A DNA stretch of 64,000 nt from Marivita sp. (GTDB lineage Bacteria > Pseudomonadota > Alphaproteobacteria > Rhodobacterales > Rhodobacteraceae): the NCBI RefSeq assembly GCF_022763305.1, contig NZ_JALEGT010000051.1, positions 24,103 to 88,102 on the forward strand. The letters run 5' to 3'. A program made the translations under genes and the position numbers. Below the pieces are notes generated by a model. That model was not told the origin of the DNA and did not search any database. It saw nothing but the letters and a program-made list of their open reading frames with translations. Numbering within the stretch: the stretch's first letter is position 1; each line of letters begins with the position of its first letter. Below, one piece after another: positions 26,563-36,664 of this stretch.

Positions 26563-26777
26563 GCGATCTTGGCGCTGTTGCAATTGAGCATCGCATCATA
26601 AGCCCCGAGAAGATCGGCGAAATCTTGCCAATTCGGCAAGCCTTCGCGCGCGCGGGCGCAACATTGGTCCAAAAACGTTGCCAATTCGTGAATCGGTCTT
26701 TAGAGCCGTAACAGATACGCGCCCGGAGTTTGGGGCTTGAGAGGCGCGACCTAGGGACGGGAAAGAGGAACATACAG

Positions 26778-28091
26778 GTGCGCACACGTCTTGCGATCAA
26801 ACTGCATGCCACACTCGAACGCTTTTTTCCGGAACGCCGTCTGTTCCTTCGCTCCGACACCGACACCCGGTTCATCCGACTGAAATCCAGCACACAGGCG
26901 CTCGCGTTCGGGGGCGCCTCTCTTGTTTTGGCCTGGAGCATCATCGCGACTGCGGTGCTTTTGATGGACTCCATCGGATCGGGAAATTTCCGCGAACAGG
27001 CGCGCCGTGATCTCGAGACCTATCAGCTGCGCCTGAACATCCTGTCGGAAGAGCGCAATGCCCGCGCCGCCGAGGCGATTGCCGCGCAGGAACGGTTCAA
27101 CACCGCGCTCGAACAGGTGTCGGTGATGCAGACCAAGCTGCTGGAAGCCGAAACCCGGCAGGCCGAACTGGAAGCCGGGCTCGAGGCGGTGCAGCTGAAG
27201 CTGCGCGACGCGATCCGCGCGCGCGAGGACGTGCGCACCGAACTGGCCTCTTTGATGAGCGAGATCGAAGCCGGTGGAACCGGTGTCGCCTCGGCCGACA
27301 GCATCGACAGCACGACGCTGGATTTCCTGTCCGCCGCACTGGCCCGCACGGCCGAAGAGCGCGATCAGGTCGTGGCCGATGCACAGGACGCGCTGATCCG
27401 CGCCGACGAGATGGCCACCGAAATCCGCCTGATGGAAGAGAAGAACGATACGATCTTCCGTCAGCTTGAAGAGGCGATGACAGTCTCCGTCGCGCCGCTC
27501 GACAAGATGTTCGAAGCGGCGGGCATGAACCCCGACCGCATTCTCGACCAGGTGCGCCGTGGCTATTCCGGTCAGGGTGGCCCGCTGACCCCGCTCAGCT
27601 TCTCGACCCGGGGTGAAGACCCGTCCGAGGACATCCTGCGCGCCAACCGCATCCTGAACCAGATGGACCGCCTGAACCTCTACCGGATCGCGGCGGAAAA
27701 GGCGCCCTTTGCCATGCCGATCAAGGATTCGTTCCGCTTTACCAGCGGATTCGGATATCGCTGGGGCCGCCTGCATGCGGGCACCGATTTCGCCGGTGCG
27801 CATGGCACACCGATCTATGCGACGGCGGACGGTGTTGTGACGTTCGCAGGCTGGCAGTCAGGATATGGTAGGCTCGTCAAGATACAGCATGAGTTCGGCA
27901 TCGAGACCCGCTATGCCCACAACTCAAAACTCTACGTGACAGTGGGTCAAAGGGTCTCGCGCGGGGACAGAATTGCTGCTATGGGGAACACTGGACGTTC
28001 CACTGGCACCCACCTCCATTACGAAGTCCGTGTCGGCGGCAAACCTGTCAACCCCATGATCTACATCAAGGCTGCAAACGATGTTTTCTAA
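26778..28091 (+). CDS. M23-family peptidoglycan endopeptidase, membrane anchored
   Basis: 437 aa from the GTG at 26778, with AAAGAGGA just upstream. An N-terminal membrane segment (ALAFGGASLVLAWSIIATAVLL, about residues 40-61) is followed by a coiled coil (about 75-245, heavy in Glu, Arg and Ala). The LytM/M23 domain follows with zinc ligands His333 and Asp337 (HAGTDFA) and His414 of HLHYE. All catalytic residues are present, so it should cleave peptidoglycan cross-links. Its end overlaps the bactofilin gene by 11 bp. M23 peptidase plus bactofilin is a known shape-determining pair. Confidence 0.92.
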   Translation: MRTRLAIKLHATLERFFPERRLFLRSDTDTRFIRLKSSTQALAFGGASLVLAWSIIATAVLLMDSIGSGNFREQARRDLETYQLRLNILSEERNARAAEAIAAQERFNTALEQVSVMQTKLLEAETRQAELEAGLEAVQLKLRDAIRAREDVRTELASLMSEIEAGGTGVASADSIDSTTLDFLSAALARTAEERDQVVADAQDALIRADEMATEIRLMEEKNDTIFRQLEEAMTVSVAPLDKMFEAAGMNPDRILDQVRRGYSGQGGPLTPLSFSTRGEDPSEDILRANRILNQMDRLNLYRIAAEKAPFAMPIKDSFRFTSGFGYRWGRLHAGTDFAGAHGTPIYATADGVVTFAGWQSGYGRLVKIQHEFGIETRYAHNSKLYVTVGQRVSRGDRIAAMGNTGRSTGTHLHYEVRVGGKPVNPMIYIKAANDVF

Positions 28092-28578
28092 AAGCAAAAT
28101 CAATGAGCCCGGCCCCAAGGCTGACGAGGCGAGCGCACCGAAACCGGCCATGCCTGATCCGTCGCGCACCGCAACGGAGTTCAAGGCCTCCGCGCCCAAG
28201 GCCAAGCCTGCGGCCTCGGTCCTGTCGAGCGACCTGCACATCACGGGCAACCTCAAGACCACCGGCGACATCAATGTCGAAGGCACCGTCGAGGGTGACA
28301 TCCGCGCGCATCTTCTGACCGTCGGCGAAAGTGCCACGATCAAGGGCGAAGTGGTGGCGGACGATGTCGTCGTCAACGGCCGCGTCGTGGGCCGTGTGCG
28401 CGGCCTCAAGGTGCGCCTGACCGCGACGGCGCGCGTCGAAGGTGACATCATCCACAAGACCATCGCAATTGAATCCGGCGCCCATTTCGAAGGCTCGGTG
28501 CAGCGTCAGGACGATCCGCTCAACGGCGGCAAGAAGCCTGTTGCGCCGGCCCCCGCCCCGGCGGCGTCGAACGGGTAA
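28081..28578 (+). CDS. Bactofilin (polymer-forming cytoskeletal protein)
   Basis: 165 aa. The central bactofilin beta-helix domain (about residues 45-140) runs from SVLSSDLHITGNLKTTGDIN through VEGTVEGDIRAHLLTVGESA to AIESGAHFEGSV. Disordered Pro/Ala/Lys-rich tails flank it on both sides, as usual. Bactofilins polymerise without nucleotide under the membrane and place cell-wall enzymes. The start lies inside the end of the M23 peptidase gene (11-bp overlap), which argues for a joint role in local wall remodelling. A UUCG-loop terminator ends the operon. Confidence 0.93.
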   Translation: MFSKSKINEPGPKADEASAPKPAMPDPSRTATEFKASAPKAKPAASVLSSDLHITGNLKTTGDINVEGTVEGDIRAHLLTVGESATIKGEVVADDVVVNGRVVGRVRGLKVRLTATARVEGDIIHKTIAIESGAHFEGSVQRQDDPLNGGKKPVAPAPAPAASNG

Positions 28579-28604
28579 GACCCACCGACGTTACCTCGTC
28601 GGAC

Positions 28605-28631
28605 AGGCCGCCTTCGGGCGGCCTTTTCTTT
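28605..28631 (+). terminator. Intrinsic terminator with UUCG loop
   Basis: AGGCCGCC / GGCGGCCT stem around a TTCG tetraloop, followed by TTTTCTTTT. It ends the M23-bactofilin operon and lies at the 3' end of the convergent EamA transporter gene. Confidence 0.88.
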
Positions 28632-28635
28632 TGGC

Positions 28636-29610
28636 TCAGTCCTTGGCTGTCGGACGTGGACGCCGCATCCGGCGTTCGCGATACACGATCATCAGCCCGC
28701 CGATCACGATCAGAAGCGCACCCGGCCAGAGATCATCCACCGGGGCTTCGTCAAAGAAGACCCAGCCCAGCAGGAACGCGATGGGGATGCCGAAATAGCT
28801 GAACGGTGCCAGGTTGCTGGGCTCGGTCATCCGGTAGGCCACCACGAGGCACAGCACCGCCGATCCACCGAAGAGGCCCATCAGGACAATGAAGGCGAGG
28901 TCTTCGGCACTGGCGACCGGGGTGAACCCGCCCACTGCCAGTGCCAGCGTGAACGAGCCCAGTGCCGCGATGGCCGAGGAATAGAGATTGAACAGCGGGG
29001 TCGGCACGTCCGGGTCGATCAGCCGCGCGGTCACACCGCTGAACGCGTAGAGGAAGGACGCCCCCACCGGCAGCAGCAAAGCCCAGGTGAACGCGTCGCT
29101 TCCCGGGCGCAGGACCAGGACAACCCCGACGAAGCCGACCGCCACGGCGAACCAGCGCACCCAGCCCACCCGTTCCCGCAGGAGCGGCACCGCCAAGGCA
29201 GTGGTGAAGAGCGCGGTCGTGTAGGAGATCGTTGTTGCCGTGGCAAAGGCCATGATGCCCAGCGACAGGTAGAACATCAGCTGCGCAAAGGTCACGGCCG
29301 CCCCCCGCAGCGCCGCAAGCCGCCATTGGCGGATGCGCATCGGACGCCCGCCCTGCCGCCAGCTGGCCGTCATCCACAGCGCGATGAAGCTTGGCACCAG
29401 CCCGAAGAGGTTGCGATAGGCCGACAGCTCGGCGGCGCTGTAGCGCGGCGAAAGGTGCTTGATGATCAGACCCATCAGGTCAAAGAGCACGAGCGCCGCG
29501 ATGCTGATCAGGATGCCCAGAACGGCATTGTCCGTAGATCTGCGGCTTGCGGGTTCGGAGGCGCCATTCTGCGGTGGCGCCGTCCGGTCCATGGTGTTGC
29601 GCGGGATCAC
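28636..29610 (-). CDS. DMT-family (EamA) transporter
   Basis: 324 aa with about ten membrane segments in two EamA repeats. The first starts [20 protein letters not shown] and has the typical [14 protein letters not shown]; the second follows [15 protein letters not shown]. Near the end are [19 protein letters not shown] and [18 protein letters not shown]. These carriers usually export amino acids, nucleosides or other metabolites; the substrate is not clear. The GTG at 29610 overlaps the ATPase stop codon by 4 bp; an ATG at 29592 is an alternative start. The overlap suggests co-transcription with the amino-acid ABC genes. Confidence 0.85.
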   Translation of the reverse strand: MIPRNTMDRTAPPQNGASEPASRRSTDNAVLGILISIAALVLFDLMGLIIKHLSPRYSAAELSAYRNLFGLVPSFIALWMTASWRQGGRPMRIRQWRLAALRGAAVTFAQLMFYLSLGIMAFATATTISYTTALFTTALAVPLLRERVGWVRWFAVAVGFVGVVLVLRPGSDAFTWALLLPVGASFLYAFSGVTARLIDPDVPTPLFNLYSSAIAALGSFTLALAVGGFTPVASAEDLAFIVLMGLFGGSAVLCLVVAYRMTEPSNLAPFSYFGIPIAFLLGWVFFDEAPVDDLWPGALLIVIGGLMIVYRERRMRRPRPTAKD

Positions 29611-30335
29611 AACACGCGCTTCAGGAAGGCGCGCGTGCGGGCTTCGCGCGGATCCGAAAACAGGGTTTCGGGCGGTCCTTCCTCGAGGATGCGCCCGGCG
29701 TCGAGGAAACAGACCTTGTCGGCCAGTTCGCGGGCAAAGGCCATTTCATGCGTGGCAAGGATCATCGTCATGCCTTCGGCCCTGAGTTGGCGCAGCACGT
29801 CCAGGACCTCGCCCACCAGCTCGGGATCGAGCGCGCTGGTGATCTCGTCAAAAAGCATGATCTCGGGCTGCATCGCCAGCGCGCGGATGATCGCGACGCG
29901 CTGCTGCTGACCGCCCGAAAGCTGATCCGGGTAATGGTGCATCCGCTGCCCCAGATCGAACCGCTCGAACAGCGCCTTGACGGGTGCCTCCAGCACATCG
30001 CGGCTCTTGCCCAGCACCCGACGCGGGGCGAGCATGACATTCTCGGCGGCGGTCATGTGCGGAAACAGGTTGAACGACTGGAAGACGATTCCGATACGCG
30101 CGCGGATTGGCTGCGGGTTCAGACCGGGTTCGCTGATGTCCACGCCATCCAGCAGGATGCGCCCGTCGTCGATGGGTTCCAGCAGGTTGATGCAGCGCAG
30201 CAGCGTGGACTTGCCCGACCCCGACGCGCCAATGAGGCAGACCATCTCGCCCTCGTCCACCGTCAGGTCGATGCCCCGGCAGACCGGGTTGTCACCGAAA
30301 CTCTTGGTGACGCCCTGCAGGTCCAGTTTCGCCAT
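29607..30335 (-). CDS. Amino-acid ABC transporter ATP-binding protein
   Basis: 242 aa, of the GlnQ/HisP group. Walker A is [13 protein letters not shown], the Q-loop is [13 protein letters not shown], the signature is [15 protein letters not shown] and Walker B is [19 protein letters not shown]. The usual DEP of this group is DEI here, a tolerated variant. The switch His is in ILATHEM. It powers amino-acid uptake with the permease (30335-31186) and the binding protein (31188-32024). Its ATG shares one base with the permease stop codon. Confidence 0.93.
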   Translation of the reverse strand: MAKLDLQGVTKSFGDNPVCRGIDLTVDEGEMVCLIGASGSGKSTLLRCINLLEPIDDGRILLDGVDISEPGLNPQPIRARIGIVFQSFNLFPHMTAAENVMLAPRRVLGKSRDVLEAPVKALFERFDLGQRMHHYPDQLSGGQQQRVAIIRALAMQPEIMLFDEITSALDPELVGEVLDVLRQLRAEGMTMILATHEMAFARELADKVCFLDAGRILEEGPPETLFSDPREARTRAFLKRVL

Positions 30336-31186
30336 CAGCTCTGCCGCCGCCGCTGTTTGTTCATCAGGTAATCGGCGTACCGCGTGGCCGGGATGGTGAG
30401 CGCGAGAAAGATCACCGCCGCGCCGACATAGGGCGTGAAGTTCGCAAGCAGCGACTTGTAGACCCCCGCCTGCCGAAACACCTCGACCGGGCCGATGAAG
30501 CTGAGAAGTGCGACGTCTTTCTGCAGCGCGATAAAGAGGTTCATATTGGCCGGGGCCACGTTGCGGATCGCCTGCGGAAGCACGACATAGCGCATGGTTT
30601 CGCCGTCCGACAGACCGAGCGAGGCCGCCGCCGCGCGCTGGCTGTGATGGATGGAGTCGATGCCCGAGCGGATCACCTCGGCGACGTAGGCCGCGTAGAC
30701 AAGGATCAGCGCCAATGACCCCCAGATGTACGGCGAATTCCACGGGCGTGGCAGGCCAAGTCCGGGAATGCCGAACCCGATCAGGTAGATCACGAGGATC
30801 ACCGGCAAGCCGCGAAACACGTCCGTATAGATCGCCCCGAAGAGCCGCAGCGGATAGAGCGCGGGCGAACGCACATCGCGGAAAAGCGCGATCACCAGAC
30901 CCAGAACGGCGATGATCGGTGCGCACCACAGGAAGATGGCGACGTTCATCAGGAACGCATCCAGCAGTCCCGGAAAGGTCCGCGCAAACACCTCGCCGTT
31001 GAAGAAACTGCGTTTCACCGCGTCCCAGCCGGGGGCCAGCGGCACCAGCAGCACAACCACCAGCATCACCGCAAACGTCGATCCTGCCGCGATGGTGATC
31101 GACCGTCGCCGCAGACGTTGCTCATAGGCTTGGCGACGGGTCAGCGCTGGCGCTGACCCGCGTGGCAGGCTTGTCTGATCGGTCAT
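30335..31186 (-). CDS. Amino-acid ABC transporter permease
   Basis: 283 aa. The N-terminal cytoplasmic head is rich in Arg, followed by a first membrane segment ([20 protein letters not shown]). The permease core has the EAA loop [20 protein letters not shown] and the GlnP/HisM-type ending [17 protein letters not shown]. Only one permease gene is present, so it probably forms a homodimer. It is 1 bp from the binding-protein gene and overlaps the ATPase gene by one base. Confidence 0.92.
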   Translation of the reverse strand: MTDQTSLPRGSAPALTRRQAYEQRLRRRSITIAAGSTFAVMLVVVLLVPLAPGWDAVKRSFFNGEVFARTFPGLLDAFLMNVAIFLWCAPIIAVLGLVIALFRDVRSPALYPLRLFGAIYTDVFRGLPVILVIYLIGFGIPGLGLPRPWNSPYIWGSLALILVYAAYVAEVIRSGIDSIHHSQRAAAASLGLSDGETMRYVVLPQAIRNVAPANMNLFIALQKDVALLSFIGPVEVFRQAGVYKSLLANFTPYVGAAVIFLALTIPATRYADYLMNKQRRRQS

Positions 31187-31187
31187 G

Positions 31188-32024
31188 TCACTCGATCACG
31201 GGAACGCCGGTGGCATCCTGCAACCAGGTGGCTTCGATCTCGGCCAGCTTGCCGCTTTCCGTCAGCGCGGTGATCGCCGTGTTGACGCAGTCGCGCAGCG
31301 GGTTGCCGTCCTCGAACAGCAGACCGAACTGATCCGGGTTCTCGGACCGTTCTGCCGGGAACTGACCAAGGATCACACCACCTTCGACCACCACCGCCGA
31401 CAGATAAAGTGCGGTTGGCAGATCGAACAACGCAGCATCAATCTGGTTGGCCTGCATCGCAGCGGTCACGTCTGTGTTGTCACCGTATAACAGAGGGTCT
31501 TTCTCGGGCGCCACGATCTCGGTCAGCTTCGGCAGTGCCGTGGTGTTGGCATCCGCGCCCCAGACCAGCCCCTTGAGGCTGTCGAGCGTCGCGGTGGCCC
31601 CTGCATCCACCACGCTTTGCGTCGTCAGAACCGCCATGGCCGAGGTGTAATAGGGCAGCGAGAAATCGACCATCTGCTCGCGCTCGGGTGTGATCGAGTA
31701 TTGCTGCATGTTGAAGTCGAAATCCTTGGCTCCCGGCTGGATCGCCTCGTCGAACGAGGTGCGGACCCATTTCACCGCGTCGGCCTCGAAGCCAAGCTCT
31801 GCCGCGATGGCATAGGCCACGGCTGCTTCGTAACCTTCCCCGCTTTCGGGCGCATCGTTCAGCACCCAAGGGTAATAGGCCGGGTTGCCGGTGGCGATGG
31901 TCAAGACGTTCTCTTCCAGCGTCAGCCCGGCGGCACAGCTGCTATGCCCGGCAGCAAGAGCCACCGACGATGTGGCAGCAAGAAGACATGCGGAAGTCAC
32001 GACGGTTTTCATTGGGGTTTTCAT
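31188..32024 (-). CDS. Amino-acid ABC transporter substrate-binding protein
   Basis: 278 aa with a signal peptide (MKTVVTSACLLAATSSVALA after a short leader). The SBP_bac_3 fold shows LTIATGNPAYYPWVLNDAPE, GEGYEAAVAYAIAAELGF, FDFNMQQYSITPEREQMVDF and a second lobe with TAAMQANQIDAALFDLPTA. These features are of the polar amino-acid group. The ligand cannot be named. First gene of the transporter operon, followed by permease and ATPase with almost no spacing. Confidence 0.92.
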   Translation of the reverse strand: MKTPMKTVVTSACLLAATSSVALAAGHSSCAAGLTLEENVLTIATGNPAYYPWVLNDAPESGEGYEAAVAYAIAAELGFEADAVKWVRTSFDEAIQPGAKDFDFNMQQYSITPEREQMVDFSLPYYTSAMAVLTTQSVVDAGATATLDSLKGLVWGADANTTALPKLTEIVAPEKDPLLYGDNTDVTAAMQANQIDAALFDLPTALYLSAVVVEGGVILGQFPAERSENPDQFGLLFEDGNPLRDCVNTAITALTESGKLAEIEATWLQDATGVPVIE

Positions 32025-32435
32025 TGGTCTGATCGTCCTACCCTGTTGAGTCGGTCAGAGGTTAGACGGCGGCATGGATTTGTCCAGCAAGCAGCGCGCC
32101 TGCACGCGTCACTCATGGCGTGCCGGATCGGGATCGCCTTGTTTTCCGTCGCAGCTCCGGGCTGCCCCGGGTCAACTCGCCCATACCGCGAATGATCAGC
32201 TCTCCCTGAAGCAACGCTTTGCTCCCGCTCCGTGCCGCACAGCAAAGACCAAACGGTCCAAACAGTCTCGAATTTTGGTCTGACTCAGAGCAGAATTGCG
32301 CTGCCGCCCGTGCGATAAAACAACTATAGAGTTAGCAGTACACCGTATCGCCGAAGCGGGATTTCGTTCGTCCGCGCAGGCTCATTCCAGTGCAAACACT
32401 TTACCCCCTTCACAAGTGTATCCGGAGTATTGGGC
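32025..32435. other. Gap between divergent transporter and regulator genes
   Basis: 411 bp with no supported gene; the open frames here are short and without similarity. It must contain the promoters of the ABC operon (minus) and of the LuxR-type regulator (plus). An inverted repeat AGACCAAA (32246-32253) / TTTGGTCT (32274-32281) could be an operator or part of a leader. The base composition around 32280-32350 is less GC-rich than the coding parts. Confidence 0.4.
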
Positions 32436-33071
32436 ATGCTTCATGCCGCCAAGAGAGTGCTGATTCTGGATGAACAGACGCTTCTCACCGACCTGATCAG
32501 AACGTCCCTGAGCGCCACCGGCAAATACGTCGTGTCCTGCGCCGCCAGCCTGTCTGCCGCAACGGATCTGCTGAACTGCCCGGAAACGCCCCCGTTCGAC
32601 ATCATTCTCCTCGACACCCAGTTCGGAAAACCGCTGACCGTCCGGGACGTTGCCCATATCGCAGAGCTCTGCGCACCCGTGCAGGTCGTTCTCTTCGCGG
32701 CACAGGCCGACAAGGCATTCATCGATCGATGCGTCGCCGTCGGGGCCTTTGGCTTCGTCCCGAAGACGTTGTCGTTCCAGGCGTTTGAAAGCGTTCTGGA
32801 CTTCATCTTGACGGGTCAGATGTTCATCCCCGCCGACCTCGGGTCCACAGCGCGCGGGCACGGCGCCCCCGATCCGTCATTGTTGAACCCCTGCGAAATC
32901 CGGGTTCTGGAGAAAATCTCGGTCGGCATGTCGAACAAGGAAATCACGGACTCGCTCAGCCTGCCGGAATCCACGGTCAAACTGCGGGACCGTTCGATCT
33001 GCAGGAAACTCGGCGCGGCGAACAGGACACAGGCTTTGGTCAACGCGCAGCGACACGGTCTGGTCAACTGA
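32436..33071 (+). CDS. Orphan LuxR-type response regulator
   Basis: 211 aa from the ATG at 32436, which has GGAG at 32424-32427. The receiver domain has the acidic pair Asp12-Glu13, phospho-acceptor Asp60 (DIILLDTQFG) and Lys110 (FVPK). The conserved Thr/Ser after the fourth strand is replaced (VVLFAAQ), so classical phospho-switching is doubtful. The C-terminal LuxR helix-turn-helix has VLEKISVGMSNKEITDSL and ESTVKLRDRSICRKLGAANR. No histidine kinase is adjacent. Target genes are unknown; the divergent ABC operon is a candidate. Confidence 0.82.
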   Translation: MLHAAKRVLILDEQTLLTDLIRTSLSATGKYVVSCAASLSAATDLLNCPETPPFDIILLDTQFGKPLTVRDVAHIAELCAPVQVVLFAAQADKAFIDRCVAVGAFGFVPKTLSFQAFESVLDFILTGQMFIPADLGSTARGHGAPDPSLLNPCEIRVLEKISVGMSNKEITDSLSLPESTVKLRDRSICRKLGAANRTQALVNAQRHGLVN

Positions 33072-33091
33072 CCTTGACCGCCCTCGCGCTA

Positions 33092-33355
33092 TCAGCTGCG
33101 TCGCCCTTTCCAGCCGCCCCGCCGCTTTGGCGTCTGCGCGGCGCTCAGCCCTTCCGTCAGCACCTGCGTCATCGGGTGACCCGCCACCGGATGACGCTCG
33201 AGCAGGGTGCGGATCAGCGTCTGACTGTCCGCATCGACCGGCACCGCCAGCGCCCAGTCGAGAAAGATCGACCGGCACTCCTCGTAGGTGATCCCGTCGA
33301 TCTTGAAGGCCTCGGCGATCAGTCCCTTGGGGTCGGTGGCGTCACCCTTGCGCAT
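33092..33355 (-). CDS. Conserved hypothetical protein next to glnE
   Basis: 87 aa, soluble, predicted helical. It starts MRKGDATDPKGLIAEAFKID and has EECRSIFLDWALAVP in the middle and a basic, Gly-rich tail (TPKRRGGWKGRRS). No domain was recognised. It lies 3 bp downstream of the glnE stop codon on the same strand, so it is very probably co-transcribed. Its ATG at 33355 is the only sensible start. Confidence 0.7.
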   Translation of the reverse strand: MRKGDATDPKGLIAEAFKIDGITYEECRSIFLDWALAVPVDADSQTLIRTLLERHPVAGHPMTQVLTEGLSAAQTPKRRGGWKGRRS

Positions 33356-33358
33356 GGC

Positions 33359-36151
33359 TCACTCCTCGTCACTCACATCGGGTAAGGCAGCGGCGATCAC
33401 ATCCGCCGCGCGCCGGGTATGATCGTCCAGAAGCGCCTGCAGAGCGTCAATGCTGTTGGTTCCGGTGATCCGGCACAGAAACTCCGACGCCGCGCTGATG
33501 TCCCGATCCGGCGTCAGCGTGGTCTCGGAAATCAGCCGCGAGCCGATCTGCAACGCCCAGCACAGGTTGTAGGTCGCGCTCAGCGTTTCCGCCGCGTCCT
33601 GTGACAGCCATCCGCAGGCGGCACCACGACCCAAAGCATCGGGCACCGTGGTCAGCGGACCACCGGCGATCAGCGCGGCAGCCTGCGCCACAAGTTCGAT
33701 ATCCTGCAACCGCCCCTGCCCCAGTTTGGCTTCCCATGGCCCGCCCTCGCCCTTGGCCGCCGCGATCCGGTTGCGCATGATCGCCACCTCGCGCAACACC
33801 TCATCACGGTCGCGGGATTCGGCCATCACCTCGGTTTGAACGGCGCCGACATCCTGCATCAGCGCGTCGGGTCCGGCGACACAACGCGCCCGGCTGAGCG
33901 CCAGATGCTCCCACACCCAGGCATCGGATTTCTGATAACTGCGGAAGGAGTCGAGACTGGTCGCCACCGGCCCCTGATTGCCCGAGGGACGCAGCCGCAT
34001 GTCGATCTCGTAGAGCCGCCCTTCGGCCATCGGAGCGGTCACGGCGGTGATCAGCGCCTGTGTCAGCCGCGCGTAATAGGTCCGGGTCGCCAGGGGGCGG
34101 CGGCCTTCGGACATTTCAGCCTCGCCCGGATCATAGATCACGATCAGGTCCAGATCGGACCGCGAATGCAAGCGGCGCGAGCCTAGACTTCCCATGCCCA
34201 CCACAACGGCCCCGCGCCCCGGACAGGGGCCGTGCTTGCGCGCGAACTCGGCCTGCACCTCGGGGGCAAGTGCCGTCAGCGTGGCATCCGCCAGATCGGC
34301 ATATTGCGTGCCCGCCTCTTCGGCCCCGATCAACCCGCGCAGAAGATGGACACCAACCCGGAAGTGCCATTCCTTGCCCCAGCGCCGCGCGGTGTTGAGC
34401 TTGTTCTCGTAATCGCCTTCCCGCGCGAGAAGATCGGCCAGCGCCGTCTGCAACGCGTCACGCCCCGGCCAGTCGGAAAAGAAATCCCCGCCGATCACCG
34501 CGTCGAACACCGACGCGTTGCGCGACAGATACCGGGCAAGGTCGGGCGACACACCCACGATGTCGATCAGCAGGTCGATCAGCTGCGGATTGGCCTCGAA
34601 GAGCGAAAACACCTGCACCCCGGCGGGCAGACCGCTCAGGAACCCGTCAAAGGCCATGAGCGCCTCCATCGGGTGCGAGGTCTTGGCGAGCCGTCCAAGG
34701 ATCTCGGGTTGCAGCCGCTCGAAAATACCGCTGCCCCGCGCCGAGCGCAGCGCGGGATAGGTGCGCCATCGAGACACGATTTCCGAGTTCTCCAACTCCT
34801 CGGGCACCGCGCTGCGTTTTGAGGGCGTGCTGTCGCCGCCAAAGAAGCCTTCGGTCAGGGCGTGGGTTTCCTCGAGTCGCGTGCGCAGGTCCCGATGCAG
34901 CGACGCGCGGTCGGTGCCCATGAAGGCGGCCAGCCGGTCGAACCCCTCGTTTGATTGCGGCAGGTCATGGGTCTGCGCATCGCGCAGCATCTGCACGCGG
35001 TGTTCGACCTCGCGATGGGCGCGGTAATGCCCTGTCAGCGTGTCGGCCACATCCTGAGGCACCCAGCCCTTGTCGGCCAGCACCGCCAGCCCCGGCACCG
35101 TGCCGCGCACCCGCAGGTCGGGGTCGCGACCCCCGGCAATGATCTGGCGGGTCTGGGTGAAGAACTCGATCTCGCGGATACCGCCGCGCCCCAGTTTCAT
35201 GTTGTGCCCCGGCAGGGTGATCGGCCCGGCCAGCCCTTTGTGGTCGCGGATCTTGCGCACCATGTCATGCGCGTCTTCGATGGCGGCGAAATCGAGATGC
35301 TTGCGCCAGACAAAGGGCGTCAGGGTCTTGAGGAATTTTTCGCCCGCCGCGATGTCCCCCGCGCAGGGCCGCGCCTTGATATAGGCCGCGCGTTCCCAGG
35401 TCCGACCAAGGCTTTCGTAATAGCGCTCGGCGGCCTCCATGGCGAGGCAGACCGGAGTCACTGACGGATCTGGCCGCAGCCGCAGATCGGTGCGGAAGAC
35501 GTAGCCGTCGCCCGTCAGGTCGCTGAGCATGGCGCACATCTTGCGCGTCGCCCGCACCAAGGCGGATCGCGCCTCGTGATAGTCAGCCGGGTCAAAGCGG
35601 GTCTCGTCGAAGAGGCAGATCAGGTCCACGTCCGAGCTGTAATTCAGCTCTCCCGCCCCCATCTTGCCCATCGCCAGCGCCACCATGCCGCCTGCCTGTT
35701 CCGCATCGTCTTCGTTCTGGCCGGGCAGCTTGCCGCGTTTGATCTCGTGCAGGGTGGTGGCGCGCAGGGCGAGATGCACCGACAGATCGGCGAAATCCGT
35801 GAGCGCCTGTGTGACGGTCTCGAGCGGCCAGACCGCGGCCAGATCGGCCAGCCCGGTCAGGAGCGCGACGCGCCGTTTGGCCTGACGCAGCCGTGCGGGC
35901 AGCCCATCTGGGGCGGTGGCCCGCAGAGTCGCGTGCTCGTGCAGAAGCGCGGCTTCGGGATCGTCCAGCGCCCCTTCGAGCCAGTCGCTTTCCTTGTCGA
36001 TTAGCGATTTGAGGTAAGGGCTGCACCCGCCCGCCCCATGGATCAGCTTTGCCACATCCCCGGTCGCCCAAGGGGTTGCCCTGAGCGCATCAGCGCCCTG
36101 TTCGGGCTCATAGGCATGGGGAAGACGGGTGATGCGGCTGGCAAAAGTCAT
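33359..36151 (-). CDS. glnE: Glutamine synthetase adenylyltransferase/deadenylase
   Basis: 930 aa, the usual two-headed enzyme that controls glutamine synthetase in response to P-II proteins. The N-terminal adenylyl-removing half has GAGELNYSSDVDLICLFDET and RTDLRLRPDPSVTPVCLA. The C-terminal adenylylating half has GSLGSRRLHSRSDLDLIVIY and EIDMRLRPSGNQGPVATSL. Both nucleotidyltransferase active sites look intact. The ATG at 36151 gives MTFASRITRLPHAYEPEQG and is preferred over a much longer open frame. It marks nitrogen control by reversible adenylylation. Confidence 0.95.
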   Translation of the reverse strand: MTFASRITRLPHAYEPEQGADALRATPWATGDVAKLIHGAGGCSPYLKSLIDKESDWLEGALDDPEAALLHEHATLRATAPDGLPARLRQAKRRVALLTGLADLAAVWPLETVTQALTDFADLSVHLALRATTLHEIKRGKLPGQNEDDAEQAGGMVALAMGKMGAGELNYSSDVDLICLFDETRFDPADYHEARSALVRATRKMCAMLSDLTGDGYVFRTDLRLRPDPSVTPVCLAMEAAERYYESLGRTWERAAYIKARPCAGDIAAGEKFLKTLTPFVWRKHLDFAAIEDAHDMVRKIRDHKGLAGPITLPGHNMKLGRGGIREIEFFTQTRQIIAGGRDPDLRVRGTVPGLAVLADKGWVPQDVADTLTGHYRAHREVEHRVQMLRDAQTHDLPQSNEGFDRLAAFMGTDRASLHRDLRTRLEETHALTEGFFGGDSTPSKRSAVPEELENSEIVSRWRTYPALRSARGSGIFERLQPEILGRLAKTSHPMEALMAFDGFLSGLPAGVQVFSLFEANPQLIDLLIDIVGVSPDLARYLSRNASVFDAVIGGDFFSDWPGRDALQTALADLLAREGDYENKLNTARRWGKEWHFRVGVHLLRGLIGAEEAGTQYADLADATLTALAPEVQAEFARKHGPCPGRGAVVVGMGSLGSRRLHSRSDLDLIVIYDPGEAEMSEGRRPLATRTYYARLTQALITAVTAPMAEGRLYEIDMRLRPSGNQGPVATSLDSFRSYQKSDAWVWEHLALSRARCVAGPDALMQDVGAVQTEVMAESRDRDEVLREVAIMRNRIAAAKGEGGPWEAKLGQGRLQDIELVAQAAALIAGGPLTTVPDALGRGAACGWLSQDAAETLSATYNLCWALQIGSRLISETTLTPDRDISAASEFLCRITGTNSIDALQALLDDHTRRAADVIAAALPDVSDEE

Positions 36152-36531
36152 GGTGGCAGATGGCCACGGGTTTGTGGAAAGTGCAATGGCTCTGCAGCCG
36201 CAGCGCAAAGCATTCCGGTCAACAGGTTTGCCGGACCAGGCAGAGGCTCTGCCGGGTCGCTCTGTCTCGTCTGATCTGGTCGTAAAGGAGGCGGCGCCGC
36301 TCCTTGGCCTGACGCTCTCTTGCCTGCTGCCGGGGCTATCCCCGGGACCTGTGCCCCTGTCGGGGCCTTCTGAAACCGGTTTCTCATGGTCACCCCTGAC
36401 GGGGATCAAGAGAGGTCCATTCTGTGTTCGCGGCCTGGGAGTGACCCTACCCGCTCGATGCGCATCGTGGGCGGGGGTATGCGGTGCAAGCGGTTAAGGA
36501 TTTGGAAAGCCCTCGTACGGTCACGTCAGGA

Positions 36532-36568
36532 GCGAATGGCCGATGTGCGGGACGTTCCGGCCATTCGC
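36532..36568. repeat. 11-bp perfect inverted repeat
   Basis: Arms GCGAATGGCCG and CGGCCATTCGC with a 15-nt loop. It is the strongest stem in the gene-poor stretch and could be part of a dispersed element. Confidence 0.5.
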
Positions 36569-36664
36569 AGCAAGTGCAAAATGCGTCCCTGCCGACCGAC
36601 GGGTGAGTACAGGGACCAGTCAATCGGACCCATGGTCGAAAACTGACGGGCTTCGGGGTCAGCG

